The position numbers were made by a program, and so were the translations under genes. The notes beneath the pieces are model-generated. The model searched no databases. It was not told where the DNA came from and saw only the letters and a list, made by a program, of their open reading frames with translations. This document shows positions 1 to 5,503 of a stretch of DNA of 8,249 bases, in pieces (the stretch's first letter is position 1; every line of letters starts with the position of its first letter). This stretch comes from an uncultured Collinsella sp. (lineage in GTDB: Bacteria; Actinomycetota; Coriobacteriia; Coriobacteriales; Coriobacteriaceae): contig CABSMZ010000077.1 in assembly GCA_902478875.1 (NCBI GenBank), forward strand, positions 1 to 8,249. The letters run 5' to 3'.

Positions 1-47
1 CTACACTCTCTCCGTCGTCGGCAGCGTCAGATGTGTATAAGAGACAG
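1..47 (+). other. Illumina Nextera adapter left on the contig end (not genomic)
   Basis: Positions 29-47 read AGATGTGTATAAGAGACAG, the 19-bp Tn5 mosaic end used in Nextera libraries. Positions 15-28 (TCGTCGGCAGCGTC) complete the read-1 transposase adapter. Positions 1-6 (CTACAC) match the end of the P5 oligonucleotide, and 7-14 (TCTCTCCG) fall exactly where the i5 index belongs and match an index I recall from the Nextera XT set. Genomic sequence begins at base 48. Any protein running into this stretch gains well-known artefact peptides: MYKRQ at the start of a plus-strand frame, and VSYTHLTLPTT or CLLYTSDAADE at the ends of minus-strand frames. Confidence 0.97.
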
Positions 48-577
48 GCCTTGGCCTTCGCCTCGGCGTCCTTCTTCTCCTTGAGCACGGTCTCCTGTGC
101 GGCAATCTGGTCGAGCAGCGAACGGAAGCGCGAACCGGAGTCGGAAGCGGGGACGGCGCGGCGCTGGGCCTCGCGGGCAGCCTCCTCCTTCTCGCGGGCA
201 AGGCGCTCCTGCTCGGCCTTCTTCTTGGCCTCGGCCTCGGCGCGGGCGGCCTCCTCGGCAGCCTGGGCGGCTGCGAACTGGCGGCGCTCCTCCTCGCGTA
301 CCTTCTCGGCGGCGATGCGCTCGCGCTCGGCCTCGGCAGCGCGCGCTGCCTCCTCGGCGGCGGCTGCCTCCTCCTCGGCCTGCTTGGCGGCCTCGACTTC
401 CTGGGCGCGGGCCTCGATCACCGAGGCGAGCTGCTTGCGGACCATGGCGACGTAGGCGTCCTCCAGCGCGGAGGAAGCGGACTTAGCGGGAATCTTCATT
501 TCGGCGAGATGACCCATCAGTTCCTTGGAGGTCATGCCGAACTCTTTGGCCAGGGTGGACACACGGACTTTTGCCAT
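48..577 (-). CDS. infB: Translation initiation factor IF-2, N-terminal part (3' end missing)
   Basis: IF-2 is the GTPase that brings fMet-tRNA to the 30S subunit and promotes subunit joining. Only about 176 N-terminal residues are present. Residues 1-52 form the IF2_N domain, starting MAKVRVSTLAKEFGM and continuing through a GHLAEMKIPAKSASS segment. From about residue 55 the chain becomes a long Ala/Glu/Lys/Arg-rich, probably helical linker, as is usual in high-GC actinobacterial IF-2. The G domain and domains II-IV would lie beyond the contig break. The ATG at 577-575 is preceded by AGGTGA (584-589) at a 6-nt spacing, which supports this start. The gene is third in rimP-nusA-infB, 91 nt after the nusA stop. 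The frame runs on without a stop into the adapter at 1-47, so a naive prediction would add about 15 false residues. Confidence 0.95.
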
Positions 578-598
578 ATGACTTCACCTACCCTTTCT

Positions 599-659
599 GG
601 CACCTTGGGTGCCTAGAGACTGAACGAGCGTGGGAGATGCGCCGGGACCTGCCCGGCGC
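599..659 (-). other. Two hairpins in the nusA-infB gap
   Basis: Bases 639-646 (GCGCCGGG) and 652-659 (CCCGGCGC) are perfect 8-bp arms around a 5-nt loop. Bases 599-604 (GGCACC) and 608-613 (GGTGCC) are perfect 6-bp arms around a 3-nt loop, ending about 10 nt before the infB Shine-Dalgarno. Neither is followed by a T-run on the minus strand, so neither looks like an intrinsic terminator. Pausing, RNA processing or a translational effect on infB are possible, but nothing in the sequence decides between them. Confidence 0.5.
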
Positions 660-668
660 GACCGCGCG

Positions 669-1913
669 CTAGATCAGGTCCTCCGCATCATCGAAGGCGT
701 CGGTGTCGTGGACACCGCAGAAACGGGAGCCGGGGCGGGCCTGGTTGCGGCACTGAATGCCGTCCTCGGACACGTACTCGCAGCGACGGACGTCGTCGTC
801 CTCGTCACCGATCAGGTCGGCGGCGGGCTCCTCGTGAACGGGGACGTTCTTGAGGATGTCGGCGGCAAGGGTCTCGGACTTGATGTCGATGTGCCAGCCG
901 GTCAGGCGAGCGGCGAGGCGGGCGTTCTGGCCCTCCTTGCCGATTGCGAGCGAAAGCTGGTCGTCGGGCACGATGACGCCGGCGTAGGCCTTCTCCTCGT
1001 CGATGAGGACGCGGGTGACCTTGGCGGGCGACAGGGCGTTGGCGACGTAGACGGCAGGATCGGCATCCCAAAGGATGACGTCGACGCGCTCGCCACGGAG
1101 CTCGCCCACGACAGCGCGAACACGGCTGCCCTTGGGGCCGACGCAGGCGCCCACGGGATCCAGACGGTCATCGAGCGAGTGGACGGCGACCTTAGAGCGC
1201 TGGCCAGGCTCGCGGGCGATCGACTTGATCTGGACGGTGCCCTCATAGATCTCGGGCACCTCCTGCTCAAACAGACGACGCATGAGCTCGGGGTGGGTAC
1301 GGGAGATGACAATCGGCGGACGGCTGTGCTCGCCACGAACCGGCTGCAGGTTGGAGTTGGGGTCGCGAACGTCGATAATCACGGCCTTGATGTGCTGGTT
1401 GTGCAGGTAGCGCTCGCCCATCGGACGCTCGTTGCGCTCGTTCTCGTAACGGCGCTGGTCGAAGTGCGGCAGCTCGGCCTCGACGCCCTCGCGAATCTTG
1501 ACGATCGTGAAGTCGGGCGTGGACTGCAGCACGGTACCGCTGATGAGGTCACCGATGCGGCCGGAGAACTCCTCGTAGATCTGCTCGCGGGCGGAGTTGC
1601 GCACGATGGCGTTGATCTCGGCCTTGGCGTGCTGGGCAGCAATACGGCTCGTGTTCTTGGGGGTGACGTCGATCTCCTCGAACTCGGTGAAGTTGCCCTC
1701 CTCGTCCATGGAATCGTCGATCGGCTCCAGACGGTAGACGTAGATCTTGCCGGTGGTGCGGTCGATGGTCACCTTGGCGCCCCACTCAAGATGCAGGATC
1801 TCGGCATAGCTCTTGGCGAGCGACTGCTCCAGGCGGTCGATCAGGTAGAGCTGGTCGATGTGCTTCTCCTGGCAAAGCTCCATCAGGGCGGACATCATGT
1901 CGGATGCTGCCAT
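669..1913 (-). CDS. nusA: Transcription termination/antitermination factor NusA
   Basis: NusA binds RNA polymerase and nascent RNA, and modulates pausing, intrinsic termination and antitermination. The 414-residue protein has the expected order. The N-terminal polymerase-binding domain spans about 1-115 and the S1 domain about 118-195. Two KH domains follow, with GxxG loops GPKG (259-262) and GKEG (325-328), the latter inside a typical DDQLSLAIGKEGQNARLAARLTG-type segment. A tail of about 60 residues follows KH2. It is acidic and carries Cys378, Cys388, Cys399 and His402, spaced as a possible zinc site. I do not know this tail from well-studied NusA proteins. The ATG at 1913-1911 begins 1 nt after the rimP TAA, and GGAAGGAAA inside the end of rimP serves as ribosome-binding site, so the two genes are probably translationally coupled. 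Confidence 0.97.
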   Translation of the reverse strand: MAASDMMSALMELCQEKHIDQLYLIDRLEQSLAKSYAEILHLEWGAKVTIDRTTGKIYVYRLEPIDDSMDEEGNFTEFEEIDVTPKNTSRIAAQHAKAEINAIVRNSAREQIYEEFSGRIGDLISGTVLQSTPDFTIVKIREGVEAELPHFDQRRYENERNERPMGERYLHNQHIKAVIIDVRDPNSNLQPVRGEHSRPPIVISRTHPELMRRLFEQEVPEIYEGTVQIKSIAREPGQRSKVAVHSLDDRLDPVGACVGPKGSRVRAVVGELRGERVDVILWDADPAVYVANALSPAKVTRVLIDEEKAYAGVIVPDDQLSLAIGKEGQNARLAARLTGWHIDIKSETLAADILKNVPVHEEPAADLIGDEDDDVRRCEYVSEDGIQCRNQARPGSRFCGVHDTDAFDDAEDLI

Positions 1914-1914
1914 C

Positions 1915-2409
1915 TTACTTTCCTTCCTTCGCGGGCTTGAAGTCGTAGGTGGGCTTCAACTTGCACTTTTTAACATCAGAGAAATCGAGGGTGACGGACT
2001 CGCCGCCCTCGAGCTCGAGGGTCACGTTCGTCTCGGTGGCGGCGGCAATCTTGCCGGCGTACTTGCGACGGCCCTCGGTGGCGGTGGAGGTGAGCTCGCA
2101 GTTCTCGCCCACAAAGCGGGCAAAGTCGCACGGGCGGCGCAGCGGGCGCGCCATACCCGGGCTCGACACCTCGAGCGTATAGCTCGAAGAGATAGGGTCG
2201 AGCTCCTCGATCACATCGCCGACCCACTTGGTGTTGGCCGTGACGTCGTTGAGCGAAAGGCTCTGACCCTCGGCCCCCTCGATACGCACGCGCACGCAGG
2301 GGGCCTTGGTGGCACCCACGAGCTCGACGTCGACGATGTCGATATCGTGCTGGGGAGCGACGGCCTCGAGCGCGTCGATGATCACCTGCTCGGTCTTGGT
2401 CTTGACCAT
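1915..2409 (-). CDS. rimP: Ribosome maturation factor RimP
   Basis: RimP assists assembly of the 30S subunit. The product has 164 residues, normal for the family. Its hallmark is the stretch around residues 78-90 reading YTLEVSSPGMARPL, close to the family signature Y-x-LEVSSPG-x-x-RPL. The C-terminal part (about 95-155) is the Sm-like domain. The frame is open upstream to 2622, but I place the start at the ATG at 2409-2407. It has a strong GGAGGTG 6 nt upstream, and the residues before it do not look like RimP and would run across the promoter and the leader hairpin. rimP is the first gene of the rimP-nusA-infB operon, with its stop one base from the nusA start. Confidence 0.94.
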   Translation of the reverse strand: MVKTKTEQVIIDALEAVAPQHDIDIVDVELVGATKAPCVRVRIEGAEGQSLSLNDVTANTKWVGDVIEELDPISSSYTLEVSSPGMARPLRRPCDFARFVGENCELTSTATEGRRKYAGKIAAATETNVTLELEGGESVTLDFSDVKKCKLKPTYDFKPAKEGK

Positions 2410-2429
2410 TGCGGCACCTCCATCCATAC

Positions 2430-2462
2430 AAAAAAGAAGCGGGGCCGAAACCCCACTTCTTT
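2430..2462 (-). terminator. Terminator-shaped hairpin (probable attenuator) in the rimP leader
   Basis: On the minus strand the RNA would read AAAGAAGUGGGG, loop UUUCGG, then CCCCGCUUCUUU followed by more U. This is a 12-bp stem with one U-G wobble and a U-rich 3' side. Arms lie at 2451-2462 and 2433-2444. The wobble becomes an A-C mismatch on the plus strand, so the structure favours minus-strand RNA. It lies about 20 nt downstream of the predicted start point and about 20 nt before the rimP start codon. This position fits an attenuator better than the end of an upstream gene, since leuS has its own terminator further upstream. Confidence 0.72.
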
Positions 2463-2487
2463 CAATTACAACTTCATTTGCAAGCAA

Positions 2488-2516
2488 ACTATACCAATAG
2501 CTGCGGAAACGTGCAA
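2488..2516 (-). promoter_or_regulatory. Sigma-70-type promoter for rimP-nusA-infB
   Basis: On the minus strand, TTGCAC (2516-2511) and TATAGT (2493-2488) are separated by exactly 17 nt, close to the consensus -35 and -10 boxes. Initiation would fall near 2481, giving a leader of about 72 nt that includes the hairpin at 2430-2462. The promoter lies downstream of the leuS terminator, so the operon need not depend on leuS transcription. Confidence 0.75.
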
Positions 2517-2603
2517 GCACAGTACGAATCTGCAGGTCAGCGTGCGCACAGCTTCTCCACAAGAATAGGACAATTGACCGAAGACACCTAGGCAGGTACA
2601 TGC

Positions 2604-2638
2604 AAAACGAGGGACGACCCAACCGGATCGCCCCTCGT
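2604..2638 (-). terminator. Intrinsic terminator of leuS
   Basis: Minus-strand RNA would form a 14-bp stem with two G-U wobbles and a GGUU loop (arms 2625-2638 and 2607-2620), followed by UUUUG. The structure begins 30 nt after the leuS stop codon. Both wobbles turn into mismatches on the plus strand, which supports the minus orientation. Confidence 0.85.
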
Positions 2639-2667
2639 CTTCTATGCGTCAGTTAAGCGCGCAGTGC

Positions 2668-5244
2668 TTACTTGACCACCAGGTTGACCAGCTTGCCGGG
2701 CACGCAGATGGCCTTGACGACCGTCTTGCCCTCGAGCCACTTGGCGACGGCGGCCTCGGCGGCAGCCTGCATCTCCTCGTTGGAGGCATCGCGGACAACG
2801 TCGACACGACCGCGGACCTTACCGAGCACCTGGACGACGATCTGCACCGTGTCCTCAACGGACTCGGCCAGGTCGAACTCGGGCCAGGTGGCGGTGTAGG
2901 CGTTGCCCTCGCAGCCGAGCGCCTCGTGCCACAGTTCGTCGGCCCAGAACGGGCAGATGGGAGCAAGGACGCTAACGATGTCCTTAGCCACGCCATAGCA
3001 CAGCGCCTTGTCGCGGGCGGTACCCTCGGTGGCGTTGAGGTAGGCGCTCGCCGCGTTGACGAGCTCCATGACGGCCGAGATGGCGGTGTTGAACTGGCCG
3101 CGATCGAAGTCCTCGGTGCACTTGGCGATGGTGCGGTGACGCTCGCGATAGAGCTTCATCGCAACCTCGTCGAGTGCGGACTTGTCGAAGGCCACGTTGG
3201 CGTCGCCAGACTGGACGAGCTGCCAAACGATACGCCAGGCGCGCTTGATGAAGCGGTTGGCGCCCTCGACGGCCTTGGGATCCCAGTCGAAGTCCTTCTC
3301 GGGCGGGGCGATAAACAGGATCGCCAAACGCATGGTGTCGGCGCCGTAAGGTTCGATGACCGAGCTCGGGGGCACGACATTGCCCTTGGACTTGGACATG
3401 GTGTCGCCGTTCTCGTCCTTGACCATGCCCTGGCACAGCAGGTTAGTGAAGGGCTCGTCCACGCTCAGCAGGCCCAGGTCGCGCAGTGCCTTGGTAAAGA
3501 AGCGGCTGTAGAGCAGGTGCAGAATGGCGTGCTCGATGCCGCCGATGTAGTTATCGACGGGCATCCAACGGTCGGCGGCCTCGCGTGAGAAGGGCAGCTC
3601 GGTGTTGTGCGGATCGGTATAGCGCAGGTAATACCAGCTGGAGCAGGTGAAGGTGTCCATGGTATCGGTCTCGCGCTTGGCCGGGCGACCACAGACCGGG
3701 CAGGTGGTCTCGTAGAACTCCTTGCACTCGGCGAGGGTCTCGCCGGCGCCCAAGTCCAGGTTCTCGGGCAGCGTCACCGGCAGCTGATCCTCGGGCACGG
3801 GCACGATACCGCAGTGCTCGCAGTGAATGGCCGGGATGGGGTTGCCCCAATAGCGCTGACGGGAAATGAGCCAGTCGCGCAGACGGAACTCGACCTTGCG
3901 ACGACCACAGCCCATGGCCTCGAGGTCGGCCACGATGGCAGCCTCGCCCTCGGAGTGCTTACCGCCGCGCATGCCGGTGTACTTGCCGGACTGGACGAGC
4001 GTGCCCTCGGCAGCGTGGGCGCAATCCCAGTCGACGGTCTCGGCATGGAAGGTATCGATGGTCTCGCCACTGGCCTCGACGGCAGCGCGGTCGTCATCGT
4101 CCAGGATGATCGGCACGATCGGCAGGTCGTACTTGCGGGCAAACTCAAAGTCGCGCTGGTCGCCACAGGGAACGGCCATGACGGCGCCGGTGCCGTAGTC
4201 GGCCACGACATAATCGGCAACCCACACGGGGACCTTCTCGCCGTTGACGGGGTTCACCACGTAGCGGCCGGTAAAGGCGCCGTGCTTCTCGAGGGTGCCC
4301 TGGGCACGCTCGACGGCAGAGATATGCTTAGAGTCCTCGACGATCTTGGTGACGGCCTCCTCGTACTCCGTGCCCTCGACGAGCTCGTGCAGGCCGGCGT
4401 ACTCGGGAGCCAGGACAAAGAAGGAGACGCCAAAAAGGGTATCGGCACGCGTGGTGAAGACGGTGATCTTGCCCTCGTCGCCCTCGATGGGCTCGCCATC
4501 CTGGTCGCACAGGGTAAAGTCGACCTCGGCGCCCTCGGAGCGACCGATCCAGTTGGCCTGCATCTGCTTGACGCGCTCGGGCCAGCCGGGGAGCTTCTCC
4601 AGGTCGTCGAGCAGCTCCTGGGAGTACTCGGTGATCTTGAAGTACCACTGCTCCAGGTCGCGCTTCTCGGGCTCGGTGCCGCAGCGCCAGCACTTACCCT
4701 CGGTGACCTGCTCGTTGGCCAGAACGGTCTTGCAGTTAGGACACCAGTTGACCGGGTTCTTCTTGCGGTAGACCAGGCCCTTTTCCCACAGCTTCTCAAA
4801 GATCCACTGACCCCAGCGGTAGTAGTCGGGGCTGCAGGTCTTGACCATGCGATCCAGATCGTAGGAGAAGCCCATGCGCTTCATCGTGGCGAGCGCCTGG
4901 TCCATGTTCTTATACGTCCAGGCGGCAGCCTGCGTATTGTGCTTGATGGCGGCGTTCTCGGCAGGCAGGCCAAAGGCGTCAAAGCCGATGGGATGCAGCA
5001 CGTCAAAGCCGCGCATGCGGGCCTGACGGGCCATGGCATCGCCGATGGTATAGTTGCGCGCGTGGCCCATGTGCAGGTCGCCCGACGGATACGGGAACAT
5101 CTCGAGCACATACTTTTTAGGCTTGCTGTCGTCGGTGTCGACGGCAAAGAGGTTGGAGTCCTCCCAGGCCTTCATCCACTTGGACTCAATGGCCTGCGCG
5201 TCGTAGGCAGGGATCTCGTCCTTATGATCTGTGCAATCGCACAT
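2668..5244 (-). CDS. leuS: Leucyl-tRNA synthetase
   Basis: LeuRS charges tRNA-Leu with leucine in the cytoplasm and hydrolyses mischarged amino acids. At 858 residues it has the normal bacterial length. The class I HIGH motif is HMGH at 58-61. A Cys4 zinc module has CPNC at 168-171 and CWRC at 185-188. The inserted CP1 editing domain (about 230-420) shows the threonine-rich TTRADTLFG (264-272) and the DQRD motif (362-365), whose last Asp is the conserved editing residue. Two more Cys pairs are at 475/478 and 515/518. The KMSKS loop reads TMSKS (615-619), with Thr in place of the first Lys. The C-terminal anticodon-binding and tRNA-contact regions are complete. The ATG at 5244-5242 is preceded by AAAGGAG (5256-5250), 5 nt away. 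The gene stands alone, with its own leader and terminator. Confidence 0.97.
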   Translation of the reverse strand: MCDCTDHKDEIPAYDAQAIESKWMKAWEDSNLFAVDTDDSKPKKYVLEMFPYPSGDLHMGHARNYTIGDAMARQARMRGFDVLHPIGFDAFGLPAENAAIKHNTQAAAWTYKNMDQALATMKRMGFSYDLDRMVKTCSPDYYRWGQWIFEKLWEKGLVYRKKNPVNWCPNCKTVLANEQVTEGKCWRCGTEPEKRDLEQWYFKITEYSQELLDDLEKLPGWPERVKQMQANWIGRSEGAEVDFTLCDQDGEPIEGDEGKITVFTTRADTLFGVSFFVLAPEYAGLHELVEGTEYEEAVTKIVEDSKHISAVERAQGTLEKHGAFTGRYVVNPVNGEKVPVWVADYVVADYGTGAVMAVPCGDQRDFEFARKYDLPIVPIILDDDDRAAVEASGETIDTFHAETVDWDCAHAAEGTLVQSGKYTGMRGGKHSEGEAAIVADLEAMGCGRRKVEFRLRDWLISRQRYWGNPIPAIHCEHCGIVPVPEDQLPVTLPENLDLGAGETLAECKEFYETTCPVCGRPAKRETDTMDTFTCSSWYYLRYTDPHNTELPFSREAADRWMPVDNYIGGIEHAILHLLYSRFFTKALRDLGLLSVDEPFTNLLCQGMVKDENGDTMSKSKGNVVPPSSVIEPYGADTMRLAILFIAPPEKDFDWDPKAVEGANRFIKRAWRIVWQLVQSGDANVAFDKSALDEVAMKLYRERHRTIAKCTEDFDRGQFNTAISAVMELVNAASAYLNATEGTARDKALCYGVAKDIVSVLAPICPFWADELWHEALGCEGNAYTATWPEFDLAESVEDTVQIVVQVLGKVRGRVDVVRDASNEEMQAAAEAAVAKWLEGKTVVKAICVPGKLVNLVVK

Positions 5245-5267
5245 ATCAGCTCCTTTAATCTTAGCTG

Positions 5268-5386
5268 GGGTCGGGCGGCTTGGCTTTATTCGCTACTGCG
5301 GACAGTCCTGCGCAAGACGAAGAGCACATTAAGTGCTCTTCTTTGCGTGCGGAACTTGTAGCGAACAAAGCCAAGCCGCCCGACCC
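5268..5386 (-). repeat. 119-nt inverted repeat / stem-loop in the leuS leader
   Basis: Two 29-nt arms (5268-5296 and 5358-5386) are complementary at 28 of 29 positions. The single exception (A5288 with C5366) is a G-U wobble when read as minus-strand RNA, so leuS mRNA could form an unbroken 29-bp stem. Inside it, 5320-5327 and 5333-5340 form a second perfect 8-bp hairpin with a 5-nt loop, flanked by weaker pairing (for example CGCAA with UUGCG). The element ends 11 nt before the leuS Shine-Dalgarno. I see no T-box consensus and no run of leucine codons. It could be a structured regulatory leader or a small transposon-like repeat; no transposase or clear target duplication is visible. Confidence 0.9.
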
Positions 5387-5403
5387 TAAGGTTAACTTGA
5401 CTG

Positions 5404-5412
5404 ATGATAGCA
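5404..5412 (-). promoter_or_regulatory. Possible extended -10 promoter of leuS
   Basis: The minus strand reads TGC-TATCAT here, an extended -10 element. No convincing -35 box lies 15-18 nt upstream, where the sequence is instead the guaB terminator hairpin. Initiation would fall near 5397, placing the whole 119-nt stem-loop inside the leuS leader. Confidence 0.4.
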
Positions 5413-5420
5413 AATACGAC

Positions 5421-5455
5421 AAGCGAGATGCCTGCGACTTGCGGGCATCTCGCTT
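5421..5455 (-). terminator. Terminator-like hairpin downstream of guaB
   Basis: Perfect 12-bp arms AAGCGAGATGCC (5421-5432) and GGCATCTCGCTT (5444-5455) surround an 11-nt loop. The structure starts about 48 nt after the guaB stop. On the minus strand only a weak T-rich stretch follows (CTTGTCGTATTT); on the plus strand TTTATCT follows. The position points to the end of the guaB transcript. Confidence 0.72.
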
Positions 5456-5503
5456 TATCTAAATAACGTGGTTGTGAATCAACCTTTATGTGAGGCTCTT
5501 ACC

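Noticed and set aside
33..455. 140-codon plus-strand frame at the left edge
   Set aside because: It begins MYKRQ, the known translation of the Nextera mosaic end, and then runs antisense to infB.
630..1940. 436-codon open frame on the plus strand, opposite nusA (and similar frames at 1858-2568 and 2644-3588)
   Set aside because: High third-position GC removes stops on the antisense strand. NusA, RimP and LeuRS on the minus strand explain these bases.
2410..2622. N-terminal extension of RimP to a start at 2622
   Set aside because: The extra 71 residues would cross the promoter and the leader hairpin and do not resemble RimP. The ATG at 2409 has a strong ribosome-binding site and gives the normal family length.
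3607..5361. 584-codon open frame on the plus strand, opposite leuS
   Set aside because: The translation is rich in Leu, Gly, Val, Ala and Asp and shows no domain. It mirrors the GC-rich codon pattern of leuS, which carries all LeuRS motifs.
5245..5400. T-box riboswitch or leucine attenuator upstream of leuS
   Set aside because: No T-box consensus sequence, no terminator directly before the start codon, and no cluster of leucine codons. The structure is a simple long stem-loop.
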